Shown here in pieces: positions 47,156 through 56,090 of a DNA stretch of 64,000 nucleotides. This DNA is from an alpha proteobacterium L41A (lineage in GTDB: Bacteria > Pseudomonadota > Alphaproteobacteria > Caulobacterales > Caulobacteraceae): the NCBI GenBank assembly GCA_000335735.1, contig AMYY01000003.1, positions 1 through 64,000 of the forward strand. The letters run 5' to 3'. The notes under the pieces are model-generated. The model searched no databases, was not told where the DNA came from, and was given only the letters and a program-made list of their open reading frames with translations. Each line of letters opens with the position of its first letter. Position 1 is the first letter of the stretch. The translations under genes were made by a program, and so were the position numbers.

Positions 47156-47324
47156 AGGGCTTGCTGTCGTAGGCACGTCCCTCACGGATCACAAAGAAAT
47201 CGCGCGAAGGTTTGAAGCCGTACTTCTCGATGAAGGCGTCACGTCCCAGGACGCGGAATTCCTCCATCGCTCTCTCGACAGCGGCTGACTGGGTCAGATT
47301 CTCGAGCTTGCCACCTGTCGCCAT
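47156..47324 (-). pseudogene. N-terminal fragment of a ScoMcrA-like protein
   Basis: From the ATG at 47324 the frame reads AVERAMEEFRVLGRDAFIEKYGF, then SRDFFVIREGRAYDSK, before it runs into the IS end at 47155. The pattern (LGR-x-xF-x-x-YGF, then a DG/EGR-x-YDSK) resembles the N-terminal head domain of ScoMcrA-type modification-dependent HNH endonucleases. The HNH part is gone. The assignment is tentative because only 56 residues remain. Confidence 0.5.
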
Positions 47325-47476
47325 TTTCTTCCCCCGACCCGCTGATCATGCCCGACATACAAGGCAGCCGACGCGTCGCGAAGGCCCCCGGGGGAGCGCC
47401 AGGGCGACCGCGCATGGCCTTCGCTCCAGATGGTCGCGCCTGAATCCCCGTCAGTCGATAGGCTCGAGGCGTTTCC

Positions 47477-48133
47477 TTAGGCTTGAGCGGAAGCCTCGTT
47501 CGCCGCCGCTTGCTCCTGTTCCGCGCGCTCTCGGGTCTCGAGATGTCCCGCGACCTTGGCCGCGATATCCTCCGGCGTGACGCCGCTGTCCGCCAGCTTA
47601 ACCGCCCAGGTGCGTCCCGGATGCAGCACGTCCCAGGGTGAGCGATACTGGGTGGCGCGTCGGCCGCCGGGATCATGATTGCCGAACCCATCGACCACCA
47701 GGTTCCACACCGGGAAATGCCAGCTGATCAGCATTCGCTCGGCCATCCGGATCCAAACATCGTCAACGGCCAGGAAACGGCAGGCGAAATCCTCGGATCG
47801 CAGATTGTCGGCCTGGGCCACGGACTTGGCGTGATCCGCCAGCCGATTCCAGAGCGCCCGCCCATGCGGTGCGTCGAAGTCGCCGCCCCGTCGTCCACCC
47901 ATCGGATCGGCCTTGCCGATGTAGATTGGCAGCGCGAAGGCGCCGTCGCGATTCTTGTCGGCGACCTTGGAGTAGGCCGGGAAGTCGCCGGTGTAATAGA
48001 TGGCGTAGATGCCGGCACCCTCGAAGGGTTGGACCGGCGCGAGCGGCTCAATGGGCCTGTGCAGGAGGGCGTTGGCCACGCTTTCGGCCAGGTGCCGCTT
48101 CTCCAGCGGATTGTAGGGGACCAGGGCGCTCAT
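47477..48133 (-). CDS. Eco29kI-type (GIY-YIG) restriction endonuclease
   Basis: A 218-residue endonuclease of the Eco29kI family. GIY-YIG elements are AGIYAIYYTGDFPAYSKV and LPIYIGKADPMGGRRGG; later conserved parts are FACRFLAVDDVWIRMAERMLI (with the catalytic Glu), FPVWNLVVDGFGNHDPG and RRATQYRSPWDVLHPGR. Eco29kI cuts CCGCGG, so the same target is a reasonable guess. The ATG at 48133 lies inside the end of the methyltransferase gene (86-base overlap), which fits delayed endonuclease expression. It completes a type II system with the C5-methyltransferase and Vsr. Confidence 0.87.
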   Translation of the reverse strand: MSALVPYNPLEKRHLAESVANALLHRPIEPLAPVQPFEGAGIYAIYYTGDFPAYSKVADKNRDGAFALPIYIGKADPMGGRRGGDFDAPHGRALWNRLADHAKSVAQADNLRSEDFACRFLAVDDVWIRMAERMLISWHFPVWNLVVDGFGNHDPGGRRATQYRSPWDVLHPGRTWAVKLADSGVTPEDIAAKVAGHLETRERAEQEQAAANEASAQA

Positions 48134-49259
48134 CCGAACGATGTAGCTGATCCGCCACCGACCGGGCAACAATGCCGGCCAGGCGCACGGGCACGGCGTT
48201 ACCAAGTTGGCGCATGGTCTCCGTCCATGACCCATGGAACAGGAAGTCGTCGGGGAAGGTCTGGAGCCGGGCGGCCTCGCGCACCGAGAAGTAGCGGATC
48301 GAGCCGTCGGGACGGCGCAACATGTTCTCGCCGCCGGGCACGCCATGGACGCCGGCCTTCAAGGTCTTGGCCGGGGCATCCAGCGGGCTGCCGGTATGAC
48401 CGGGATAGGAACGAGCGCCGGGGATGAATCTGTGGTCGGGGATACCCTTGGCTCCCCTTGGGTCGAGCTCTGGGTCCGGCAGGCCGAGGAAGGCATCGCG
48501 GACGGTGAGCCACGGCCGTGCGGTCGGCTTCTCGCCCTTGATGGCGGGCAGGGTGTCTCGCAGCAGTCGGCGCTCGGTGCGTCCAATGCGGTGCCTGTCG
48601 AAATACTCGTCCTCGTGGGTTAGGGACCAGGCCAGGGCGGCGGAGGAATGGGTCTCATCCGGGAAACGCCATTCGACGCCGAGGTCCGAGCGGAACCCGA
48701 CTAGGAATATCCGTTCGCGCCGTTGCGGCACGCCATGGTTGGCGGCGTTGAGCAGGCGCAGAACGACATTATACCGCAGGCCCGAGTTGGAGCCGCTGGT
48801 CTCGTGACGCTCGAGCCGGCCGAGGTGGTCGATCCAGGGCTCGTCGGGACGGGCCGTAACCTCGGGATGCGCGAGCTGCAGCCGGATGTAGCTCAGATAG
48901 TTCTGGAAGGTCGCGCGCGTCAGGCCCTTTACGTTCTCGAAGACGAAGGCCCTGGGGCGGAGCTCTCTCACGGCGCGAATGGCCTCGGGGAACATGTCGC
49001 GATGGTCGAGGTGGGCGTTGTGCTTGCCGCCCAGGGAGAAGGGCTGGCACGGCGGACCACCCGACACGAGATCGATGGTTCCCAGGCCGTCATAGGACAC
49101 CAGGCGCACGTCGCCCTGCGTCACGGGCCAGGGCTTATTGTCCTTCAGGGTCTCGCAGGCCCAGCGGTCCCACTCGACCACCGCCGCGTGATCGAATCCG
49201 GCCCCGGCCACGCCCAGGCCAAGTCCTCCCGCTCCCGCGAACAATTCGATCGATCTCAT
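48048..49259 (-). CDS. DNA cytosine-C5 methyltransferase
   Basis: A 403-residue m5C methyltransferase. Motif I is ELFAGAGGLGLGVAGAG, motif IV GGPPCQPFSLGGKHN with the catalytic Cys, motif VI FVFENVKGL, motif VIII QRRERIFLVGFR, motif IX SVREAARLQTFPDDF and motif X QLGNAVPVRLA. It protects host DNA from the Eco29kI-type endonuclease encoded downstream. The ATG overlaps the vsr stop. Confidence 0.94.
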   Translation of the reverse strand: MRSIELFAGAGGLGLGVAGAGFDHAAVVEWDRWACETLKDNKPWPVTQGDVRLVSYDGLGTIDLVSGGPPCQPFSLGGKHNAHLDHRDMFPEAIRAVRELRPRAFVFENVKGLTRATFQNYLSYIRLQLAHPEVTARPDEPWIDHLGRLERHETSGSNSGLRYNVVLRLLNAANHGVPQRRERIFLVGFRSDLGVEWRFPDETHSSAALAWSLTHEDEYFDRHRIGRTERRLLRDTLPAIKGEKPTARPWLTVRDAFLGLPDPELDPRGAKGIPDHRFIPGARSYPGHTGSPLDAPAKTLKAGVHGVPGGENMLRRPDGSIRYFSVREAARLQTFPDDFLFHGSWTETMRQLGNAVPVRLAGIVARSVADQLHRSDERPGPLQSAGEAAPGRKRGQRPPAQAH

Positions 49260-49675
49260 CCGAGGAAAGCCCTCATGCGCTGCTCCAATCCGGCACGATC
49301 ACGCAGTTCGCACTCCCAGAGAATCAGAGCTTCCCAGCCTGATTCGTTCAACCGTCGTTCCACCTCGCGGTCACGTTCCCGGTTCCGGGCGAGCTTTGGC
49401 CCCCAGAATTCCACACGGGACTTGGGCGCTCGCGCCAGCTTGCAGTTGGGATCGTTGTGGCCATGCCAGAAGCAGCCGTGCACCAAGATCACCTTGTGGC
49501 GGGGCCCGAACACCAGGTCCGGCTTTCCCGGCAGGTCCTTGCGATGAAGTCGATATCGATAGCCCATGCCGTGGACCAGCTTGCGCACCAATAGTTCCGG
49601 CTTGGTGTCGCGCGATCGAACCCGCGACATGCGCTCGGAGCGCTGGGCTGGAGAAAGGGTGTCCACGCCCGCCAC
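49256..49675 (-). CDS. vsr: Very short patch repair endonuclease
   Basis: A 139-residue Vsr endonuclease. Conserved parts: RSERMSRVRSRDTKPELLVRKLVHGMGYRYRLH (limits residues 12-44), LPGKPDLVF with the catalytic Asp, and the metal/zinc region VHGCFWHGHNDPNCKLA. It nicks T/G mismatches left by deamination of 5-methylcytosine, matching the m5C methyltransferase encoded next to it. It starts at a GTG and leads the vsr-methyltransferase-endonuclease operon. Confidence 0.93.
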   Translation of the reverse strand: MAGVDTLSPAQRSERMSRVRSRDTKPELLVRKLVHGMGYRYRLHRKDLPGKPDLVFGPRHKVILVHGCFWHGHNDPNCKLARAPKSRVEFWGPKLARNRERDREVERRLNESGWEALILWECELRDRAGLEQRMRAFLG

Positions 49676-49909
49676 TGACCGTCATTCGCGGTGGAAGTCC
49701 AGCAGGACCCGGGAGGCGTGCCTGGCGGTGCGTCCGACTGTGACGCAGGGTTGCGGATTCTGGACAGTGAGGGCGACTGGAATGGGCACCTAGTGGCGGC
49801 TGTTGGATAGGTCTGCTTGCAGGCCGCTCTTATCCCACCTGCATCAACGGCCGCAACTCGGACCGCGTTGCCAAATCAAACTCCCGTAGAGAACTACTGA
49901 CTAAGGCGA

Positions 49910-51748
49910 TTAAGCAGCCACATTTTCAGCGGCATCTCCGCACGCCTTACAGGCTGAGGCGGACCAGGGCCGGTCGACCGTGCGAACGCCGTCGCCAGTT
50001 CCGCCGAATGCGGCTTGCCAATCCGCGGTCAATCGCCCGCCGAGGGCGGCGATGCGTCGCTCCGATGCGACAAACACCCGGCTGAAAGATTGTTCCGGGG
50101 GACGCAGTATGGAATCGAGCGCGACCTCGGCGATCATCGCCGTCACATACGCCAGTTCCACCGGCCCATAAGGCTGATAGTGGGCGCCGCAGGCCGGCTC
50201 CTCGTGATTGGCGTCACCGCCATCCGGCCATTCGACGACCGTGAGGTCCGGGGCGCCGGTGCGCCCGATATGGCATTGAAGGCAGCCGTCGATTTTACCG
50301 ACGACGACGGCGTGTCCCGCGCAAGCATGGGCTTCGGTCCAGCCATAGAGGATGGGTCGCACGCGCCCTTGGTGCAGATGCCAGCGGTTGAGCGCGCTCT
50401 CGGCGACCCAATTTCCGGTCGCCGCGACGATCAGATTGGCTTCAGCGAGCAGATCGGCGTGGTGCGAGATCAGGTGATGCAGAGTGCAGGCGCGATGTTC
50501 GATGAGCAGATGCGGGTAGTCGGCTTGGAGGCGCTGGGACAAGGCTTCGGCCTTATTGCGTCCGACGTCGGTCGCGCCGAGCGGATGGCGTCCGACGTTC
50601 GGCCAGCTCAGCGGCTCCGGATCGACCAGCACGATGCGCCCGACGCCCGCCTGGGCGAGAGCGCAGGCGACCGGGCCTCCTACCGAGCCGCAGCCGACCA
50701 CCACGACCGTCGCCCCGAGAAGCCGGCGCGTGCGGGGATCCTGGCCGCGTCCGTGCACCCAGGCGGCGTCGGCGCGCTGCACGAGGGCCCGAACAACCGG
50801 GACGGCGCCGAAGAAGCGCCCCAACAGGAGCGGCTGCGGCGTCTGACCCGGCCGGAACCCCACGGAAAGCGGCTCGGCCGGGGGGCGCGGCCGCCCCTTA
50901 CGCTGCTTTGGATTGGGCGCCTTCACCCCGATCAGCGCGGTGCCCCCACGTCCGACGGCCCCCAGCAGCGCCAGCACCTCGTCGGGCTCGCCGATCGCAG
51001 CCTGCTCCAGAACCTGCTTCGTATCCTCGCCGATCCGTCCGGCGAGCGTGTGGAGGTCTTCCGCAGTCTCCGGATATTCGGCGGGCAGCGGCGGCTGGTC
51101 GAGCCACAGGAAGGCGGCCGCCTCGGTCTTTACAGCCACCTTGTCGCCGAAGCGGCGATGCACCCATTCGGCCAGGGCGTCGTGGTCCTCGCCTACGACC
51201 TCAAGTCCCTTGCCGCGCCAAACCCGCACGAGCCGCGACGGCGGACCGGGCGTGATCAGGCTGAACAGGGTCTGGCCGCGATCCTGGGCCCTGTAGCCCC
51301 AGTAGGTGACGAACTCCTCGCGGAAATCGCATTCGACGATAGCGCCCTCCAGCAACTCTTCAACCAATCGGACCGAGCGATTCAGAAGGTCCATGGCGAC
51401 CTCCGACGGGTCGTCAGGATCCCATTCCGCCAAGTTCGGCAAGAGGCACAGAACGCCGTCGCCCTCGACATGGGGCCAGGTCATCGGCTCGGGGTGATCG
51501 ACCAGCGCGGTCCTGACCGGCGTCGTCGGGAAATTCGCGCCGGCCACCACATCGATGCGCCGCGTGACCCCGTCGGAGAAGAGGACGTTGATGCGCCAGG
51601 CGGCGACGATCCAGTCGCGACTGGGATAATTGCTGGCGATGGTCGCCGGATCGAGTCGCTCGGGCGCCTGGCCTGCACGCTCGCGCAGCGCCGTTTCAAG
51701 ACGAAGGGCCGCCTGTCGCCAGCTCAGCGAAAGGGCCGCATTAGGCAT
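49910..51748 (-). CDS. cap2: Cap2, CBASS E2-E1 ubiquitin-transfer-like protein
   Basis: A 612-residue protein with an N-terminal E2-like domain (about 1-155) whose candidate catalytic Cys is residue 101 in EGDGVLCLLPNLAEWDP. A middle region follows, then an E1/ThiF adenylation domain: VVVVGCGSVGGPVACALAQAGVGRIVLVDPE (limits about 353-385), an Arg-finger/NVGRH segment and a C-terminal Cys in EPACGAHYQPYGPVEL. Zinc cysteine pairs are CLQC and CKAC. In CBASS, Cap2 conjugates the CD-NTase C-terminus to target molecules and primes it. It overlaps the CD-NTase gene by eight bases. The 234 bases after its stop show no JAB-protease (Cap3) gene. Confidence 0.9.
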   Translation of the reverse strand: MPNAALSLSWRQAALRLETALRERAGQAPERLDPATIASNYPSRDWIVAAWRINVLFSDGVTRRIDVVAGANFPTTPVRTALVDHPEPMTWPHVEGDGVLCLLPNLAEWDPDDPSEVAMDLLNRSVRLVEELLEGAIVECDFREEFVTYWGYRAQDRGQTLFSLITPGPPSRLVRVWRGKGLEVVGEDHDALAEWVHRRFGDKVAVKTEAAAFLWLDQPPLPAEYPETAEDLHTLAGRIGEDTKQVLEQAAIGEPDEVLALLGAVGRGGTALIGVKAPNPKQRKGRPRPPAEPLSVGFRPGQTPQPLLLGRFFGAVPVVRALVQRADAAWVHGRGQDPRTRRLLGATVVVVGCGSVGGPVACALAQAGVGRIVLVDPEPLSWPNVGRHPLGATDVGRNKAEALSQRLQADYPHLLIEHRACTLHHLISHHADLLAEANLIVAATGNWVAESALNRWHLHQGRVRPILYGWTEAHACAGHAVVVGKIDGCLQCHIGRTGAPDLTVVEWPDGGDANHEEPACGAHYQPYGPVELAYVTAMIAEVALDSILRPPEQSFSRVFVASERRIAALGGRLTADWQAAFGGTGDGVRTVDRPWSASACKACGDAAENVAA

Positions 51749-52787
51749 GGCGACCTCCGCCGGCGCTGCTCACCGCCTGCGCCGCCCCCGCCGTCGCGCT
51801 CAACAAGGCGGCCGCGCTGATGATGGCCGGCGCGGCCACGGAGGCGCGCTGTTCCTCCTCCAGCCGCTCGCTGAAGAAGGTGGTGGCGAATACCTTGTCC
51901 CAGCACTTTAGCGCCTTCTCGCGCGTACAGTCGGCGTCGAAGAGCGGGGCGAGCGTGTCGATCGCCTCGGTCAGCTTCTCGCGAAAGCAGCGCGCTTTGG
52001 CGTCGTCGGGCCCGCTCGTGATGTAGTCGCCGGGAGTCACCGGATGGGCCACCTGGAGATTCCAGTCCAGTCGGTCGCGGATGGCGACCATGGTGTCGTA
52101 GAGGGCGCGGTCCTCGCTGGTGTTCGCCCGGAACTTCTCGGTCGTCAAAACCGAGATGCCGAACCCGCTGAGGATCGAACCGCGCCAGCTATACCGGCTG
52201 CGGGCGAACTTCTTCAGGTCGCGATTGACGCGGCGCAGCTGGACCCCGTCGGAGGACGCCGCGCGTTCGTCTTCATACCAGTCCGAAACATCGCGGGCGT
52301 CCGAGCGCTTCCAGCCGCTGCTCGCCGCCAGCTCATAGTGCACCTCCTCGCCGAATGCGGTTTCGGTCACCACGCGCCGATAGACGGGCAGATCGACGTG
52401 GTAACCCTTCTCGTAGAAGACACGCACGCAGTTCGAGCGGACCTCCGGGGCGCGCTTGAACCGGCCGTCATCGACCGCGTCTCGCACCATCTGGCGGGCC
52501 TGCAAGGTGGTCATCTCGGCACCGCGGTCGCCGACAAGATCGGCCTTGTGGAAGTAGACGCCGTCATCAATGTCGTAGTCGTTGTCCGGGTCGCGGCACA
52601 TCGTCTTCATGGCGTAGCTGCCCTGCTTGACGAACTCGATCGGCTTCGGCTTTCCGGCCTTCGCCAGCCCGTCGCGCAGGCGCTTGCGGTTGGAGTCCCG
52701 GCGGTCGCGCATGGCGTCCTGCTCGGTCTTCGGCAGCGTCACGTCCTGATCGTGATATGCACGCACGTCTTTGGAACAATCGAACAT
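51741..52787 (-). CDS. CD-NTase (cGAS/DncV-like nucleotidyltransferase)
   Basis: A 348-residue CD-NTase that makes a cyclic oligonucleotide second messenger on phage infection. The active site is visible: Gly-Ser at 56-57 in KQGSYAMKT, the metal pair Asp72 and Asp74 in NDYDIDDGVYF, and the third Asp132 in YHVDLPVYRR. The C-terminus is Ala/Ser/Gly-rich, ending in GGGRHA, with a glycine-containing tail as expected for a Cap2 substrate. ATG at 52787 directly follows the capV stop with a GTG before it. The product nucleotide cannot be read from sequence; cGAMP is usual with CapV effectors. Confidence 0.92.
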   Translation of the reverse strand: MFDCSKDVRAYHDQDVTLPKTEQDAMRDRRDSNRKRLRDGLAKAGKPKPIEFVKQGSYAMKTMCRDPDNDYDIDDGVYFHKADLVGDRGAEMTTLQARQMVRDAVDDGRFKRAPEVRSNCVRVFYEKGYHVDLPVYRRVVTETAFGEEVHYELAASSGWKRSDARDVSDWYEDERAASSDGVQLRRVNRDLKKFARSRYSWRGSILSGFGISVLTTEKFRANTSEDRALYDTMVAIRDRLDWNLQVAHPVTPGDYITSGPDDAKARCFREKLTEAIDTLAPLFDADCTREKALKCWDKVFATTFFSERLEEEQRASVAAPAIISAAALLSATAGAAQAVSSAGGGRHA

Positions 52788-52790
52788 CAC

Positions 52791-53945
52791 CTATCCTTTC
52801 TGGTTGTCGGTGGCGGAGCGGGTCCAGACCGCGCCGGTCGCCGGCATCGCCGGCAGGTCATGCATGAGGCGGCAGATCATGCGGCCGTCCTCGCTGTTGG
52901 GATCGTCGCAGGCGCTCTTGGTCAGGTCGGCGTCGGTGTGGGCCTGACCGACAAGACGATCCATCGCCTCGGGACGGGTGTCGTCGAGCGCGAGATACGG
53001 CATCATGCTCGCGGGGACGGGCTTGTTGGGAAACCGCACCCGGCGGATCGAGCGTCCGCAGTTGCTGATGGCGTTGGTCAGAAGCCGCGCCATATGGTCG
53101 AAGGCGAACTCCTGCGCCGCGATACTGAGCGGCGCGACGTCGGCGCCAAGAGACCAGTCGAGCATGGACCGATGCGCGCTCTCGGCGTCGAGATGCTCGC
53201 CTTCCGGCCGAGGACAGGTGCCGAGCGAATAGATCTCGATCGGGCGGTCCGGCGGCGCAACCGTCAGCGCATCGACGAGCCCCACCATGATCGGATTGTT
53301 GGCCCACAGGCCACCATCGGCGAAGACCTGCTTGGGTCCGTCAGGCGCGTTCGGGTCAGTGATGGCGGCCAGGGAACGGTAGATGGGCGCCGCGCTGGTC
53401 GCCATGCAGACGTCCACCAGCGCATAGCGATCATCACGCACCCCGCTCTTCGGCGTCTTCTTGAACACCCAGGCCCGGTGCTCGCTCATCAGCACAGTCG
53501 GGACGGCGAGGGAAATCCCGCGCCCCTCGAAGACGTCCAGCATCGTCACATCGTCGAGGACGCCGTGCAGAGCCTCGCGCAGCGCCTTATCACCCTCGCG
53601 CACGAAGCGGCCGCCCTGACTGGCGCGGTAGATCGCACTGCGTTTGCCCGCGATGCGGTGCGGGAAGATCTTGGGGCCGTGTTCGCGGTAGAGCGTCACC
53701 ACCTCGGTCATCGGCCGACCGACCGCGAGCGCGCAACCGACGATCGCGCCGGTGCTGGTTCCGGTGATCAGATCGAACCCCCGGCCGAGATCGAGGGCCT
53801 TCTCACCCCTGATTCTGGCGAACTGGTCGGTGAGACGCGCGAGAAAGGCGGCGGTGTAGATGCCCCGCATCCCGCCGCCATCTAGGCTCAGTACCCGGTA
53901 GGGTTGGCCAAGTCTCTGTTGTTGTTCGCTGTTTTCAATCATCAT
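52791..53945 (-). CDS. capV: CapV, patatin-like phospholipase effector of CBASS
   Basis: A 384-residue patatin. The oxyanion loop is LSLDGGGMRGIYTAAFL (about 20-36), the nucleophile Ser64 lies in LITGTSTGAIVGCAL, and the catalytic Asp in VFADGGLWANNP. Upon binding the CD-NTase product, CapV degrades membrane phospholipids and kills the infected cell. It is the first gene of the operon capV-CD-NTase-cap2 and divergent from the WYL regulator. Two ATGs are adjacent (53945, 53942); the open frame further upstream crosses the promoter region and is unlikely. Confidence 0.92.
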   Translation of the reverse strand: MMIENSEQQQRLGQPYRVLSLDGGGMRGIYTAAFLARLTDQFARIRGEKALDLGRGFDLITGTSTGAIVGCALAVGRPMTEVVTLYREHGPKIFPHRIAGKRSAIYRASQGGRFVREGDKALREALHGVLDDVTMLDVFEGRGISLAVPTVLMSEHRAWVFKKTPKSGVRDDRYALVDVCMATSAAPIYRSLAAITDPNAPDGPKQVFADGGLWANNPIMVGLVDALTVAPPDRPIEIYSLGTCPRPEGEHLDAESAHRSMLDWSLGADVAPLSIAAQEFAFDHMARLLTNAISNCGRSIRRVRFPNKPVPASMMPYLALDDTRPEAMDRLVGQAHTDADLTKSACDDPNSEDGRMICRLMHDLPAMPATGAVWTRSATDNQKG

Positions 53946-54038
53946 CAATCCGCGCCGCTGTGACGAAGTTGCTACCGCCGCCGTCCATCCATAAGATGTG
54001 GGAATGGTACCCTCATGCGTCAAGTAACTGGATGTGAG

Positions 54039-54986
54039 ATGGGCAGAAAAATCGAGTTTGTAGGAGAGTTCTTTGTGGACAATGACGGCGAGCGGCTGCG
54101 ATGGGGCGTGCGTCGGAGGCTCGAGTTCATCGATTTTCGGCTGTTTTGGGACGGTCGGTTCAACCGGAGCGACCTGTCCGCCACCTTCGGCATTTCGCCT
54201 CAGCAGGCCTCAGGCGATATCGCTCAATATGAGAAGATCGCGCCGGCCAATCTGCACTATGATCGCGGCGAGAAGGCTTACACGCGCACCAAGGCCTTCG
54301 CGCCAGCCTTCATCGGCGACACCATCGAGCGCTATCTGCTGCAGCTGGTGGCGATTGAAAATCGCTGGATGCGTCCGGACGACACCTGGTTCGACACCAT
54401 ACCCCCGGTGGAGGTCGTCACCTTGGGACGCCGCCCGACGGACCCGGCGGTGCTCTTGCGCGTGCTCGACGCGATCCGCAAGCGACAGGAAATCGATATC
54501 GCCTACGCCTCCCTGACCGGCTCAGTGCAACCCTCGAGGACCATCGCTCCCCATGCGCTCGCCCACAGCGCTGGGCGCTGGTACATCCGGTCCTGGTCGA
54601 AGGATCACAATGATTTCCGGGACTACAATCTCAATCGGATCCAAACCGTCAGCGATCAGCGGCCTGCGATGATCGACCCGACCCTAGATTTCGAGTGGGC
54701 GCATCAAATCAACCTCGACATCAGGCCCAACCCAGACCTGTCACCGGAGCGCCAAGCGGCTGTGGCGTCGGAGCACGGCATGACGGACGGTCGGCTGTTG
54801 CGGCCTTGTCGATTGAGCCTCAGCTTTTATTTGATGAGCGAGTATAATCTCGACGTCGAGCCAGGCGTTCTCAAACCTGAAAAACAACAAATCGTGTTGT
54901 TGAATCGAGACGAGGTAACTCAAGCGCGGGCCTCGGCGCGTCAAATGTCGATCGAAGCGCTGGCTCGCGCGGCCCAGGTGAACTGA
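54039..54986 (+). CDS. capW: CapW/BrxR-type WYL-domain regulator
   Basis: A 315-residue regulator. An N-terminal winged helix (LRWGVRRRLEFIDFRLFWDGRFNRSDLSATFGISPQQASGDI, limits about 14-56) is followed by a WYL ligand-binding domain with PSRTIAPHALAHSAGRWYIRSWSKDHNDFRDYNLNRI (the W-Y-I triad region) and a C-terminal winged-helix-like extension. CapW/BrxR proteins repress defence operons until infection. The gene is divergent from capV, so control of the CBASS promoter is expected. A second ATG at 54015 in the same frame could also be the start. Confidence 0.85.
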   Translation: MGRKIEFVGEFFVDNDGERLRWGVRRRLEFIDFRLFWDGRFNRSDLSATFGISPQQASGDIAQYEKIAPANLHYDRGEKAYTRTKAFAPAFIGDTIERYLLQLVAIENRWMRPDDTWFDTIPPVEVVTLGRRPTDPAVLLRVLDAIRKRQEIDIAYASLTGSVQPSRTIAPHALAHSAGRWYIRSWSKDHNDFRDYNLNRIQTVSDQRPAMIDPTLDFEWAHQINLDIRPNPDLSPERQAAVASEHGMTDGRLLRPCRLSLSFYLMSEYNLDVEPGVLKPEKQQIVLLNRDEVTQARASARQMSIEALARAAQVN

Positions 54987-55041
54987 CCGCTATGGCAGAA
55001 CGACGAACGCCTGATCGCCAACTACCAGTCACTCGCCCGTC

Positions 55042-55725
55042 ATGGCGATAGCGGCCACCCTATTGTTCGGGAGCCTCGCGCGTGCCGATCACGCGGGGGG
55101 CTCCGACACCGACCTGTTGATGATCAATCTCGAAGACGAGACCCGCCATGTGTCAGCCGGGCATCTCTCGCTCTTCATCTATCCGTGGCGCCAGTTGGAA
55201 AACGACGCCCGTACGGGCGATCTTTTTGTCTGCCACCTCGTTCACGAAGCCAAGCCGCTCGTCGATCCAGACGGGTATCTTCTGCAGCTCCAGCAGGCGT
55301 TTAGTTTTCGCGCGAGTTACCAAGACGATATCCAACGGGCGGCGGATCTCGGCTGGTATTTGGTGCATTTCGGGGATGATCTGAATTCAGCCCTACTTGC
55401 CAAGAGAGTGTTGTGGTGCGTTCGGACGATCCTGATTGCGCGAAGCGCGGAACGGCGAGCGCCGGTTTTTGCGCCGAATCGACTTGCGGAAGAAACAGGG
55501 TCAGAAGCGGCGCGTGAGATATTGCTGCGTCGTCATGACCAGCGCGACGGCACAAGCATTCGGCGGCTGCTTCGGTCCTTTCTGAAGGCGGAGGCGCCAC
55601 CGCCGGACGACTCGGTTGATCAGAGTCGCGCGAGGTTCTTCGAACGATTTGTGGCGACATCGAACAAGGTCGCGCTGCAGACCCTGCGTCAGGAGGAAGA
55701 GCGCCGGGGTGATTACACCGGTTAA
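55042..55725 (+). CDS. Minimal nucleotidyltransferase-domain protein
   Basis: A 227-residue protein with a pol-beta-type nucleotidyltransferase signature at the very N-terminus: LLFGSLARADHAGGSDTDLLMI (GS motif plus D-x-D; limits 8-29). The rest is helical with a conserved-looking KRVLWCVRTILIARSAERR and no HEPN R-x4-H motif visible. It may be a toxin- or antitoxin-type MNT, or a second nucleotidyltransferase linked to the defence cluster. No ribosome site is clear at the ATG, and the fold's first helix seems short, so the N-terminus may be truncated. Confidence 0.65.
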   Translation: MAIAATLLFGSLARADHAGGSDTDLLMINLEDETRHVSAGHLSLFIYPWRQLENDARTGDLFVCHLVHEAKPLVDPDGYLLQLQQAFSFRASYQDDIQRAADLGWYLVHFGDDLNSALLAKRVLWCVRTILIARSAERRAPVFAPNRLAEETGSEAAREILLRRHDQRDGTSIRRLLRSFLKAEAPPPDDSVDQSRARFFERFVATSNKVALQTLRQEEERRGDYTG

Positions 55726-55849
55726 TGGGCAACAGCGCGGTCTGAAGGTCCGGTTCGCATCGCGACACCAATTTCCGATGGTGGCGCCAACCCGTCTTTC
55801 CCTGCGGCTCGCCCTCGACTTCCTGACCGAAGGAAGCCGTGTGGAGGCC

Positions 55850-56059
55850 ATGACCAAGAGTGAAGACGAGAACCCCCGATCCCGGCATTTGGAAGACCTC
55901 ATGCTGTCGGCGATCTGGACGCGGCTGGAGCAGGCGGGGGACCTGGCCACGGCCTCCGACGTGATGGACGCCCTGCCAGATGTGGCGGCGCTCGCGGATG
56001 AGACGGCCATATTAGCCCGTGCCCTGGAACTCCTCCGGCGGACAGAATCCGAAGGCTGA
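55850..56059 (+). CDS. Small acidic hypothetical protein
   Basis: A 69-residue helical product starting MTKSEDENPRSRHLEDLML and ending ILARALELLRRTESEG. The ATG at 55850 has GGAGG eight bases upstream, which favours it over an in-frame ATG at 55778. No family is recognised. It lies just before the right copy of the 18-bp repeat. Confidence 0.45.
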   Translation: MTKSEDENPRSRHLEDLMLSAIWTRLEQAGDLATASDVMDALPDVAALADETAILARALELLRRTESEG

Positions 56060-56090
56060 GATTTCTCATTCTTCCATTGGACTTGGCGGC

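Noticed and set aside
49676..49909. Possible Cap3 (JAB) remnant after cap2
   Set aside because: All three minus-strand frames were read; no HxH...D JAB motif or convincing similarity appears.
53881..53895. TAGGCTCAG resembling an IS5-type end
   Set aside because: It is the coding sequence of the patatin LSLDGGG motif of capV on the minus strand, without any flanking IS sequence.
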